From SG8-41 sp963802355 (GTDB lineage Bacteria > Pseudomonadota > Gammaproteobacteria > Burkholderiales > SG8-41), in contig CAWDIV010000014.1 of NCBI GenBank assembly GCA_963802355.1, positions 124,001 to 188,000 on the forward strand: DNA of 64,000 nt, given 5' to 3'. The translations under genes and the position numbers were made by a program. Below are positions 54,888 to 63,983 of this stretch, one piece after another (position 1 is the first letter of the stretch; every line of letters starts with the position of its first letter). The notes beneath the pieces are model-generated. The model was given only the letters and a program-made list of their open reading frames with translations. It was not told the origin of the DNA and did no database searches.

Positions 54888-56102
54888 ATGCAACAGCCGC
54901 TCGAAGACATCAAGGTGCTCGACTTGACCCACGCGCTCGCGGGCCCGTTCTGCTCGACAATGCTGGCCGATTTCGGCGCGCAGGTGATCAAGCTCGAGCC
55001 CCCCGGCGCAGGCGATATTGCGCGCAGCTGGGGTCACCCCCTGCCGGGCGGAGAGACTTCGTACTTCGTCGGCCTGCATCGGAATAAGCGAGGCATCGTG
55101 GTCGACCTGAAGCGCCCCGAGGGCAAGGAATTGTTCTTCCGGCTCGTCGAACAGTGCGACGTGGTGCTCGAGAACTACCGGGTGGACGCGTTGAAGCGGC
55201 TCGGGCTCGACTACGAGGCGGCCCGCAAGCGCAACAAAGGCATCATCTACTGCTCCATTTCGGGCTTCGGCCAGGACGGTCCATACCGCGACCGCGCGGC
55301 GCTCGATCTCATACTCCAGGCCGAGAGCGGCATGATCAGCGTCACCGGCGAACCGGGCACTACGGGCACGCGCGCCGGTGTTTCGATCGCCGATCTGACG
55401 GCAGGCATGCACGCCGCGTACGGCGTCATGCTGGCCCTCAGGATAAAAGAGCGGACAGGCGAGGGGCAGCACGTCGACATCTCGATGATGGAAGGTCAGC
55501 TCTCGCTGCTCGGCACTTCGTTCTTCAACTATTTTGCGAACGGCGAGATTCCCAAACCGATGGGCACCGCGTACGCGGTCGTCGTCCCCTATCAGACTTT
55601 TCATACGAGGACCCGGGATCTGGCGCTCGCGATCGCGGGTGAAAAGCTCTGGCGGAAGTTCTGTCCCACAATCGGCTGCCCCGAGCTGGCCGATGACCCG
55701 CGTTACCGCACCACCGTCGACCGGATGAACAACCGGGACTCGCTGATCCCCACGCTGCAGCGGGTGTTCATGACGCGGACTTATGAAGAGTGGGAACCGT
55801 TGCTCCTCGCGAACGACATCCCGGTAGGCGCCATCAATAACATCGCCCAGGTCGTCGAGCACCCGCAGGTCAAGGCTCGGAATTCACTCATCACGTTCGA
55901 CCACCCACGCGTCGGTAAAGTGCGCGCGGTGGGCAGCCCGGTCCGCCTTTCCAGAACACCGGCCAGGATGATGACGCCGGCGCCGGTCCAGGGCGAGCAC
56001 ACGCAAGAGGTGCTGCAGGAAATGCTCGGCTTGAATGCCGACGAGATCGCGGCGCTCGCCGCTGCGGGGGTCATCGAGGGTGTCAGGAATCTTAAAGTTT
56101 AG
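54888..56102 (+). CDS. family III CoA-transferase (CaiB/BaiF)
   Basis: 404 residues. VLDLTHALAGPFCSTMLADF is the CoA-binding start; VLENYRVDALKRLGLDYE follows; the catalytic Asp is Asp140 in RAALDLILQAESGM; and GEGQHVDISMMEGQ follows. The final residues VIEGVRNLKV and the stop come from the MITE-like element (copy C), so the native C-terminus has been replaced. The substrate is unknown; such enzymes activate carboxylates as CoA esters. Confidence 0.9.
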   Translation: MQQPLEDIKVLDLTHALAGPFCSTMLADFGAQVIKLEPPGAGDIARSWGHPLPGGETSYFVGLHRNKRGIVVDLKRPEGKELFFRLVEQCDVVLENYRVDALKRLGLDYEAARKRNKGIIYCSISGFGQDGPYRDRAALDLILQAESGMISVTGEPGTTGTRAGVSIADLTAGMHAAYGVMLALRIKERTGEGQHVDISMMEGQLSLLGTSFFNYFANGEIPKPMGTAYAVVVPYQTFHTRTRDLALAIAGEKLWRKFCPTIGCPELADDPRYRTTVDRMNNRDSLIPTLQRVFMTRTYEEWEPLLLANDIPVGAINNIAQVVEHPQVKARNSLITFDHPRVGKVRAVGSPVRLSRTPARMMTPAPVQGEHTQEVLQEMLGLNADEIAALAAAGVIEGVRNLKV

Positions 56103-56230
56103 GGTTCCTGACACCCTACGAGAGAGGATCGCAAGAGATTGAGCCCGGCACCGACTAACTTGCGAAGAACGTGTTTCTCCTCAGCCTTGCGCGCGATCGA
56201 ATGAACATCAGCCATTTGTGAAATCAGTTC
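56078..56230 (+). repeat. MITE-like element, copy C (left part lost)
   Basis: It begins directly with the hairpin (GGGTGTCAGGAATCTTAAAG...) and has the full right half ending AGCCATTTGTGAAATCAGT. It overlaps the last 8 codons of the CoA-transferase gene. Confidence 0.85.
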
Positions 56231-56282
56231 TAGTCAGTAACAAGTACTGCCAACTGGTTACTTTCGCCTGAAGGCGGCAACT

Positions 56283-57149
56283 ATGATCGTAGACACACAC
56301 GTGCATGTATTCACCGGCGACCGGAAAAAGTATCCGCAGATCAGGGACACCGCGCGCGCCGGTTCCATTCCGACGATCACCGAGATCGGGCAGACGGAGT
56401 GGCCGCTGACGACCGCCGAGACACTCATCGCCGCGATGGACGAGGCGGGCATCGTCAAGGCGACGCTCGTCCAGGCGTATTTCGTCTACGAATACGACAA
56501 CCGCTACACGATCGATTCGGCGCTGGCGTATCCGGAACGGTTTACCGGCGTCGTCGCGCTCGATCCGATGGACAAGAACTCTCCGGAGAAGCTTACCCGG
56601 CTCGTGCAGGAGAAGGACGTGACGGGCCTGCGCTTCATGCGCGGCCGGCTGCCGGTGAGCTCGCTCGGCGATCCGGCGACCTTTCCCTTGTGGGAGCGAA
56701 TACAGGCACTGGGGATTCCGTTGACGATTACCGATCGTATCGGGGACATTTCCAGGACGAAACGCGCGATGGACCGTTACCCGGCCGTCAAAGTGGCGTT
56801 CGACCATGCCTGGGGGCACAACGTGGGCGCTCCGCCCTCCTACAGCGTGCTCGACCCGCTGTTCGCGTTCGCGGACAACCCCAACGTCTACGTGAAGACG
56901 GCCATCAACAACATCGCCGCCGCGCGCGAAGACGGCGGCACGCCGGAGCAGTTCTATACGAAGCTCGTGCAGGTTTTCGGCGCCAACCGGATCATGTGGA
57001 GCTCGAACTATCCGGCGCATCCGAAGTTCGGCGGGATCAAGGGGCGACTGGAGGAGTCGAAGAAGGCGCTCGCGTTCCTGAGCAAGGAAGATCAGGACTG
57101 GATCTTCGGAGAGACGGCGCTGACGCTCTGGCCGAGCTTGAGGGCGTGA
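56283..57149 (+). CDS. amidohydrolase_2-family metal-dependent hydrolase
   Basis: 288 residues. VDTHVHVF provides the HxH metal pair; later ligands are likely the His in VKVAFDHAWGHNVG and the Asn/Asp region MWSSNYPAHPKFG (Ser-Asn replaces the more common Gly-Ser-Asp). The family includes 2-pyrone-4,6-dicarboxylate lactonase and decarboxylases such as ACMSD. It lies between the CoA-transferase and an amidase on the same strand. Confidence 0.87.
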   Translation: MIVDTHVHVFTGDRKKYPQIRDTARAGSIPTITEIGQTEWPLTTAETLIAAMDEAGIVKATLVQAYFVYEYDNRYTIDSALAYPERFTGVVALDPMDKNSPEKLTRLVQEKDVTGLRFMRGRLPVSSLGDPATFPLWERIQALGIPLTITDRIGDISRTKRAMDRYPAVKVAFDHAWGHNVGAPPSYSVLDPLFAFADNPNVYVKTAINNIAAAREDGGTPEQFYTKLVQVFGANRIMWSSNYPAHPKFGGIKGRLEESKKALAFLSKEDQDWIFGETALTLWPSLRA

Positions 57150-57343
57150 AGACTATTGAGTGACGCGTGACGGGGTTACTCGATCGCCCCGGCGACCAGG
57201 CGATTCTATTCGCATTTCATGGAGCGTCCCTCTTCCCGGGGATGCGCTCGCATAATCTTGGCATACTACGACGTATCTCGAAAACCAGGCCAGGAATTCG
57301 CCACACATGGCTCATATTGCGTTTTGGAATTCAGGGAGATCAC

Positions 57344-58932
57344 GTGTCCACGAACGAAAAGCTGCTGGCCGCATCGGCCGTGGAGCTCCGCCGCCGCATC
57401 GGCACCAAGGAAATCTCGCCGGTTGAGCTGCTCGAAGCCTGCATAGCGCGCATCGAGCGGATCAATCCCGCGGTAAATGCCGTCACCGCGACGTGCTACG
57501 ACCGCGCGCGGGAGGAAGCCAGGACGGCGGAAAAGGCGGCGCTGCGCGGAGAGCCCCTCGGCCTGCTGCACGGCCTGCCCACCGGCATCAAGGATCTCGA
57601 CGAGACCGGCGGCCTCCTGACGACTTACGGCTCGCCGCTGTATCGCGACTTCATCCCCGAGCGCGACAACGCCATGGTGGCTCGCGTGCGGGCGGCGGGC
57701 GCGATCGTGGTCGGGAAGACCAACACGCCCGGAATTCGGCGCCGGCGCCAACACCCGCAATGTCGTGTGGGGCGCCACCGGCAATCCCTTCGATCCTGCG
57801 CTCAACGCCGGGGGCTCGTCGGGCGGTTCGGCCGTGGCGCTCGCGTGCGACATGCTGCCCGTTTGCACGGGGTCCGATACCGGCGGCTCCCTGCGCATCC
57901 CTGCCGCCAAGTGTGGTGTCGTCGGTTTCCGCCCGTCTCCCGGGCTGGTGCCCGTGGAGCGGCGCAAGCTGGGCTGGACGCCGATCTCGGTCGTGGGCCC
58001 GATGGGCCGCACGGTTGCCGATGCCTGCCTGCTCCTGGCGGCGCAGGCGGCGCTGGACGACTGTGATCCGTTGTCCTATCCCGTCGACGGGCGCGCGTTC
58101 GCCGTACCCGATCCGCGCGATCTGGGCTCGTTACGCGTGGCGTACACGGAAGACTTCGGCATCTCTCCGGTCGATGCGCCGATACGCCGGGTCTTTCGCG
58201 ACAAGATCGAGGCCATGCGGCACCTCTTCAGATCCTGCGACGAGGTTGCATTCGATTTCGGCGAGGCGGACCGCTGCTTCGACGTGATCCGTGCCGTGAA
58301 CTACGCGGCCGGGTATCGCGACGCGTACGAAAAGGACCCGGGCTCGCTCGGCCCCAACGTGCGCGCCAACTACGAGATTGCCGCAGGCATGACGCATGGC
58401 CGATGTCGCCTGGGCGCATCTCGAGCAGACGCGCATCTTCCGCCGTTTCCAGCACACATTCCGCGACTACGATCTGGTGCTGGCTCCCACGACGCCGGTC
58501 TCGCCGTTTCCGTGGACGCAGCTCTATCTCGCCGAGATGGACGGCAAGCCGCTGCGCAACTATTACCACTGGCTCTCGCTCACCTACGTGATCACGCTCG
58601 CAACCAACCCGGCCATCGCGCTGCCCTGCGGCGTCGACCACAAGGGCATGCCGTTCGGCCTGCAGATCGTCGGCCCGTTCCGCGCCGACCGCGCGGTGCT
58701 CGGAGCCGCGCATGCGATGGAGCAGGCGTTCGCGTCGATAGCCTCGTTGCGGCGTCCCGTGCCGGACATCGGTAAACTCAGGCAGCCGGTGCCTGCCCTC
58801 AAATCCATCGTCACCCACCCGCCCACCCACCAGAGTTACAGGTCGCACTTCCGCTTGATGTTGAAGACCGGCGATACGATGATCCATGTCAATTTGACCG
58901 AGCGTACGGATCCGGCAGAGCCCTCGACCTAA
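57344..58932 (+). pseudogene. amidase (amidase signature family), two frameshifts
   Basis: GTG 57344 (AGGGAGAT upstream). Lys83 lies in GLPTGIKD; after an extra G at ~57,730 the reading continues EFGAGANTRNVVWGATGNP, NAGGSSGGSAVALA and TGSDTGGSLRIPA (cis-Ser and nucleophile Ser); after an extra C at ~58,395 it continues MADVAWAHLEQTRIFRRF to PCGVDHKGMPFGLQIVG. Repaired length is ~528 residues. The last codons (NLTERTDPAEPST) lie in a degenerate copy of the MITE-like element. Amide hydrolase; substrate unknown. Confidence 0.8.
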
Positions 58933-59034
58933 AGCACGTCAGAGGATCGCGAGAGAACGAACCCGGCACTCCCTAGCTTCCGAGGAATGTGTTTCTTCGC
59001 AGTCCTTCGCGATGGTCGAATATTCCTAATAGGC
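58894..59034 (+). repeat. MITE-like element, copy E (degenerate, hairpin lost)
   Basis: TTGACCGAGCGTACGGATCC replaces the hairpin region; GAGGATCGCGAGAGA, CCCGGCACTCCCTAGCTTCC and GGAATGTGTTTCTTCGCAGT match the right half of copies A-C. Confidence 0.65.
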
Positions 59035-59062
59035 CGTTCGATGGACTGAGTGAACAAATTTT

Positions 59063-60145
59063 CTACGTGGCCATGCTCATCCCGAGGGCCTTCGCCTGGC
59101 GCCTCTCGAACGCTTTGCAGCTGTCGTTGTAATTCTGTCCAATGATCCCACCCCGCACGGTGCCGGGCTCGACCGCTTTATATAGGACTCGCCAACTCTC
59201 CGGCAGCCGGTCGCTGTCAGGCGGAGCCAGCCACAGCCGGAACAGGAGCCGCTTCTTGGACGCTTCCTCGTGATCCACGAAATCGGTGCGCGAATGCAGC
59301 GTGACGTGGCTGTTGATGATCTGCACGTCGCCGGGTTCCAGCCACATCGTGTGGGTAAGATCCGGACGCCGCACCAGCTGGTCGAAACGCTCCAGCGCGT
59401 CGCGGTGCTGTGTCGTGAGTTTCGGAGCGCCTTCCAGCCGCTGTGCCGAGGTCACGCGGTTCCAGTTCCACTTGCTGTAGAGCCGCCCGCCGGCCGCGTC
59501 GAAAATCGGGTGCGGATAGGACGGCGTTTCGTCCGGTGCTTCTTCCCCCTGCCGGCTGAAATGGACCGGGCGGTGCAGCCATTCGACGAGCTGTGGATAT
59601 TCCTCCGCCATGCGGTGATACGCCGCGAGCGAGCTCGTGGTTATGCTCATGCCGCCCGATGCCGCCTTGTTGTAGCAACTCAAGAGCACCACGTCGGCCG
59701 AGTCGGTATGAAAGTCGAGCTCGGCATTGGAGGAATAGCCGCGGCCCGTTCCGGTGCGATAATTCGTGCCGATATCCCGCACCGCCGAAATATAGTGGCT
59801 GGCCTTGCCCTGCGGCCGCCCGACACCCGCGTGCAGTCCGATTGCCCAGGTCAAGAGCTCGAAATCCTTCTCGTCGAGGCTCTCACGCGGCAATCCGCGG
59901 ATGAGCGCGACACCGCGCCCGCGCTTCACCTCCGATAGCGCGGCGTCTACGACGGGCCAACTCGAACCGAGATCGAGTTCTTCCCGCCGATAGTCGAGCA
60001 ACGCCTTCTCGGGGTCCCGCGCCTTGTGGACGGCCTCGACCATGTCGCGCCGCGCCCTGTCATCCAGGGCGAACATCCAGCGCCTGTCGGCATCCAGTTG
60101 AGCGGCATTCCATGCCGCAGGAGAATCACAGGCGGAAATCTTCAT
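59063..60145 (-). CDS. TauD/TfdA-family Fe(II)/2-oxoglutarate dioxygenase 3
   Basis: 360 residues, larger than the two at 30-32 kb. Iron ligands are His146 and Asp148 (LDFHTDSAD) and a distal His in INSHVTLHSRTDF; the Arg in KKRLLFRLWLAP is the 2-oxoglutarate contact. Upstream helical N-terminus (residues 1-60) is an extension not found in TauD. No partner genes are next to it. Confidence 0.9.
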   Translation of the reverse strand: MKISACDSPAAWNAAQLDADRRWMFALDDRARRDMVEAVHKARDPEKALLDYRREELDLGSSWPVVDAALSEVKRGRGVALIRGLPRESLDEKDFELLTWAIGLHAGVGRPQGKASHYISAVRDIGTNYRTGTGRGYSSNAELDFHTDSADVVLLSCYNKAASGGMSITTSSLAAYHRMAEEYPQLVEWLHRPVHFSRQGEEAPDETPSYPHPIFDAAGGRLYSKWNWNRVTSAQRLEGAPKLTTQHRDALERFDQLVRRPDLTHTMWLEPGDVQIINSHVTLHSRTDFVDHEEASKKRLLFRLWLAPPDSDRLPESWRVLYKAVEPGTVRGGIIGQNYNDSCKAFERRQAKALGMSMAT

Positions 60146-60398
60146 TTCTGCAAGAGGAGGTCTGGTAACACAGGAGATCCCGCACGTTCGGTTTCGAAGC
60201 GATTATAGCAGCGCGTCTTTGCGCACTACATGAGAATTAAACAACAGCGCTCCGGTCTGACAACAAATGCGCGCAGCCCAACCCGCCGATCAAGACGATC
60301 GGCGTAAAGTCGGACTGGCACAAAACGCGAAGGGCGGCGGACTGACGAGATGCAGCAGGAAGGAAGTGACAGCTGCCGAAGTGGCGGCTGCGTCTTTC

Positions 60399-60473
60399 CT
60401 AGTACACCCCGAGAAGCCCCAGAACGAAAAGTACGACGACGATCAAGCCGACGATATAGATGATGTTGTTCAT
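60399..60473 (-). CDS. 24-residue single-pass membrane peptide
   Basis: MNNIIYIVGLIVVVLFVLG and four more residues: almost entirely one membrane helix. GAGAGGAGCG lies 4-5 bases before the ATG at 60473, a strong ribosome site. Similar tiny MNNIIYIVG-type proteins are found across betaproteobacteria with unknown function. The flanking gap has no other gene. Confidence 0.65.
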   Translation of the reverse strand: MNNIIYIVGLIVVVLFVLGLLGVY

Positions 60474-60718
60474 AAACGCTCCTCTCTGAGTAAGACACAT
60501 GGGGCCCGGTACGGTGGGCACCGGTGGTATGACCATCGACCGACCCGGTAGTTGCGAAGGAGCTTCTTGCTTTCGTCCCGGTCTTATGGATGAGCGACAG
60601 TCAATGTAGTGATACAGTGACTGAATGGCGAATAACGGCGACAGTGCCGGGCAGCGGAAAATACCTATCTGCACAGCGACAGATCAATGGTCTAAGCTGA
60701 CCTCCAACTGTTTCTGCG

Positions 60719-61624
60719 ATGACTATAATCGACTGGGAAAGCGTATGGAGGACGCGCGATGGCGGCGTGAAGGAACCCGCCATCTGGGTGGCGGTTGCGC
60801 TGTCGCTCCTGATCCACGCCGCGGCGCTGTGGCAGTGGCTGCCGCAGCTGCGCCTTTCGGCCTCCGAGCTGGCCGAACGCCGCGACGCAAGTAGCGTCCT
60901 GTCCGTGCAGCTTGCTCCACCACCAAATCCTGCCCCGCCCTCAGTGGGGGCACCGCCGCTGCAGGCGCAGCGGCAGCCCGCACCGCCAAAGGCGGCGTCT
61001 CGCGCGCAGCCCGCGCCGCCTGTGATCGCGTTGAACAAACAGGCGTTAAACGCTCCGTCGCCGCGGTCCGCGCCTCCATCGGTCGCCCCGCCAGCTCCCG
61101 CGCGTCCCTCTGTCGAGGGCGATCTGTCCTCGTACATCGAGGCGAGGCGTCGTGCCCGCAGTGAATCGGCACCGGCCCCGGCGTCGCCCGACACCGTATC
61201 GAGCGCGCCGCCCGCTGAAGACGACAACGCGCGAGCGAACCGCATCGCCGCCGCCAACCTCGGCCTCGGACTCAAGCCGACCTTCGGCCCCGATCCGACA
61301 CATGGCGGCGGAATCTTTGCGATCCAGCGCCTGCGCTATGACTATGCGGAGTTCCTCTTCTTCGGCTGGAACAAGGACATTCGGCGCAATACGTCGCAAG
61401 TCATAGAGGTTCGTAAAGGCAACGACACCGACATCCGCATCGCCGTGGTCCGCAGGATGATCGCCATCATTCGCGAGCACGAGCAGGGAGATTTTGTTTG
61501 GGAGTCGAAGCGACTGGGCCGCCAACTGACTCTGTCCGCTCGCGACAGGGACAATGCGGGGCTCGAGGATTTCATGCTGCGCGAATTCCCCGAGTTCGCC
61601 TATGGCCCGCGTCTGCCGCAGTGA
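60719..61624 (+). CDS. TonB-like/membrane-anchored periplasmic protein, novel C-terminal domain
   Basis: 301 residues. One N-terminal membrane segment (residues ~22-41), a Pro/Ala-rich linker to ~175 (PPNPAPPSVGAPPLQ), and a ~110-residue C-terminal domain (FFGWNKDIRRNTSQ, RIAVVRRMIAIIREHEQGDF, ESKRLGRQLTLSARDRDN). The layout is that of TonB-like energy transducers, but the C-terminal domain does not match TonB's. It starts 8 bases upstream of an amidase gene. Confidence 0.7.
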   Translation: MTIIDWESVWRTRDGGVKEPAIWVAVALSLLIHAAALWQWLPQLRLSASELAERRDASSVLSVQLAPPPNPAPPSVGAPPLQAQRQPAPPKAASRAQPAPPVIALNKQALNAPSPRSAPPSVAPPAPARPSVEGDLSSYIEARRRARSESAPAPASPDTVSSAPPAEDDNARANRIAAANLGLGLKPTFGPDPTHGGGIFAIQRLRYDYAEFLFFGWNKDIRRNTSQVIEVRKGNDTDIRIAVVRRMIAIIREHEQGDFVWESKRLGRQLTLSARDRDNAGLEDFMLREFPEFAYGPRLPQ

Positions 61625-61631
61625 ATAGACC

Positions 61632-63041
61632 ATGACCGCGACCGCGCCGCGCAGCTACGATCCGCGAGAATTCAAGGCGCTGACCTTCCACGACGCCGCC
61701 TCGCGCTTCCGCGCCAAGTTCGACACGCCGCGCGCTTATCTGGAGTGCTGCCTCGAGACCATCGCGGCGCGCGAGCCCGTGGTGCGCGCCTTCGTGGTTC
61801 TGAACGAGGCGGGCGCGCGCGCGGCCGCCGACGCCAGCACCGCCCGCTGGAAGGAGGACCGTCCGCTGTCGGCCATCGACGGCATGCCGGTCGCCATCAA
61901 GGACCTGCTCGAGACGAAGGACATGCCGACGCAGCTCGGGTGCGAGGCGTATCGCGGGAATTTCCCTAAGCGCGACAACGCCGCCGTCTGGGCGCTGCGC
62001 CAGGCCGGGGCCGTCGTGTTTGGCAAGACAGTCACCGCGGAGCTCGGCGGAGCGCATCCGGGCCCGACTACCAACCCGTTCGATGCGGCGCGCACGCCCG
62101 GCGGCTCCTCTTCCGGTTCCGCCGCCGCGGTCGCGGCACGCATGGTGCCGGCGGCCCTCGGCACGCAGGTCGGCGGTTCCGTCATTCGTCCTGCAGCTTA
62201 TTGCGCGAACGTCGCGCTGAAGCCGACGATGGGCGGCATCAATCGCGGCGAGCGCCAGACGACCAGCATGAGCACCACCGGCGTCCACGCGGGCTGCATC
62301 GAGGACATGTGGCAGGTGGCCATCGAGATCGCGCGCCGCGCCGGAGGCGATCCCGGACGCGCCGGGCTGTTCGGCCCACCGACGACCCCCGCCGCGGCCA
62401 AGCCGGAACGCCTCATCGTCCTGGAGACCGAAGGTTGGGCCGAGCTCGACGCGGCGAGCAAGTCGGCCTTCGAATCCCTGCTGGAAAATCTGCGGCGCGC
62501 CGGCGTCACGCTGCTCCGCCGCAGCGATCATCCGTGGATCGAGGCACTGGAGAGAGCCCTCGCCGATGGCTGCGACACCTGCAACTCGATCACGCGCTGG
62601 GAAAACCGCTGGTACCAAAGCAACCTGGTCGAGCAGCACCCGGACGGCGTCAGCGCCCGCGCCAAGGCCGTGGTAATGAAGGCGGAGGCGATGAGCCCGG
62701 AGGATTACCGCGCCTTGTTGCTGAAACGCGCCGCCGCTCAGCAGTGTCACACCGCGCTCGCACCACTTGCCGACGCGGTGATCACCCTCTCCTGTCCGGG
62801 GCCCGCGCCGCTCTGGCAGGGCGACGTGGCGGGCCAGCCGCTGGCGGCGCGCCCGACCGGCAACTTCGTCTTCAATGCGCCAAGCTCGATGCTGTTCGCG
62901 CCGGCGGTCACGATGCCGCTCATGAGCGTGGGCGGCATGCCGGTGGGCGTACAACTGATGGGGCAGCAGCACGAAGATGCGCGCGTCACGGCCATGGCCC
63001 GCTGGATGCTGAGCGCGATAACGCCTGCGGTGGTTGAGTAA
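61632..63041 (+). CDS. amidase (amidase signature family)
   Basis: 469 residues, intact. Lys90 (GMPVAIKD), cis-Ser159 (RTPGGSSSGSAAAVAA) and nucleophile Ser183 in GTQVGGSVIRPA; the spacing 69+24 fits the family. The usual GSDTGGS is GTQVGGS. CSQ-type binding motifs are absent, so the substrate is unknown; possibilities are aryl- or acylamides. It is probably co-transcribed with the TonB-like gene. Its stop abuts the MITE remnant. Confidence 0.9.
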   Translation: MTATAPRSYDPREFKALTFHDAASRFRAKFDTPRAYLECCLETIAAREPVVRAFVVLNEAGARAAADASTARWKEDRPLSAIDGMPVAIKDLLETKDMPTQLGCEAYRGNFPKRDNAAVWALRQAGAVVFGKTVTAELGGAHPGPTTNPFDAARTPGGSSSGSAAAVAARMVPAALGTQVGGSVIRPAAYCANVALKPTMGGINRGERQTTSMSTTGVHAGCIEDMWQVAIEIARRAGGDPGRAGLFGPPTTPAAAKPERLIVLETEGWAELDAASKSAFESLLENLRRAGVTLLRRSDHPWIEALERALADGCDTCNSITRWENRWYQSNLVEQHPDGVSARAKAVVMKAEAMSPEDYRALLLKRAAAQQCHTALAPLADAVITLSCPGPAPLWQGDVAGQPLAARPTGNFVFNAPSSMLFAPAVTMPLMSVGGMPVGVQLMGQQHEDARVTAMARWMLSAITPAVVE

Positions 63042-63072
63042 TTAGAGGTCAATTCATTAGCCATTTATGAAG
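63042..63072 (+). repeat. MITE-like element, remnant F (ends only)
   Basis: TTAGAGGTCAATTCAT is fused directly to TAGCCATTTATGAA: the two terminal sequences of the element without its ~170-bp interior. Confidence 0.65.
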
Positions 63073-63110
63073 CATTCAATGGCTACTGGCTACGGTCGAC
63101 TTGTTACTGG

Positions 63111-63905
63111 CTATTTGTTACTTGTTCCTTTGAGGAATGGTACCGCCAGTTCCGCGAACAATCCCGGCGACTGGACGTGCATGAAGTGTCCGGAATCGGC
63201 CTCGATATAGGAGGCGCCCGCTATCATCTTCGCCAGTGACTTCACCATTTCCGGCGTGCGCAATGGATCGTGCACGCAACCGATGGCAAGCGTCGGGCAG
63301 GTGATGCTCCCGAGCTCCTTGTCGATGTCCATGTCGAGCAACATGCGGTTGATCGCCGCAAAGCCATGCGGATCGTTGGCGATCCAGCGCAGGCGGTATT
63401 TTTCGAATCGCGCGCGATCGCCACGCAACACCTCGGGGTACGAGCGGTCGAGGCTCGCCTTCGCCTGACAACGCATGCCGCTGCGCTCCACCTCGATAGC
63501 CCGCTCCATCATCTGTCTGCGAAACTGGGGGTTCGACCTCGTGACCAGGCTCTGGACGACCAGGCGGACGACCCGTGTTGGCCGGCGCGCCGCAAACGCC
63601 GCTGCGATTCCCGCTCCGAGCGCCGAGCCCACCAGATGACAAGGACCGGATATCGAAAGCGCATCGAGGAGCGCCCCGATGTCCGCCACCATGTCGTCCA
63701 ATTTGAGCGTTCCATTGGTTTTCTCGGACAAGCCGAAACCGCGCTGGTCGTAGCGCAGCGTGCGGAAATCCCGCTGGAATGCCGGCAGCGTTTCGTCCCA
63801 ACTGTCCAGGCAGCCACCAAGTTCATGCACGAAAACTACGGTTTCGGCGCCGCTACCGCCCAGCTCGTAACGCAGGCTGACGCCGTTCACGTCCACCCAT
63901 TCCAT
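63111..63905 (-). CDS. alpha/beta hydrolase (3-oxoadipate enol-lactonase-like)
   Basis: 264 residues. The nucleophile elbow is HLVGSALGAGI (Ser94), the oxyanion loop FVHELGGCLDSW, and the His is in EADSGHFMHVQSP; an acid in CVHDPL or nearby. The size and layout fit enol-lactonase/epoxide-hydrolase-like members. No signal peptide: cytoplasmic. It lies at the end of the window, convergent with the amidase. Confidence 0.88.
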   Translation of the reverse strand: MEWVDVNGVSLRYELGGSGAETVVFVHELGGCLDSWDETLPAFQRDFRTLRYDQRGFGLSEKTNGTLKLDDMVADIGALLDALSISGPCHLVGSALGAGIAAAFAARRPTRVVRLVVQSLVTRSNPQFRRQMMERAIEVERSGMRCQAKASLDRSYPEVLRGDRARFEKYRLRWIANDPHGFAAINRMLLDMDIDKELGSITCPTLAIGCVHDPLRTPEMVKSLAKMIAGASYIEADSGHFMHVQSPGLFAELAVPFLKGTSNK

Positions 63906-63960
63906 CGCGATCTCCCTCGAGTGGCGATGATTTGTCTTTGCACTACAGGCACAGCCTCAA

Positions 63961-63983
63961 CACGAAGGAAGCTTTCCTTCGTG
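63961..63983. repeat. near-palindrome CACGAAGGAAGC.TTCCTTCGTG
   Basis: A 9-bp near-perfect inverted arm pair near the window end, of the 'TCCTTCGTG' extragenic type. It may be part of a larger repeat beyond the window. Confidence 0.5.
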
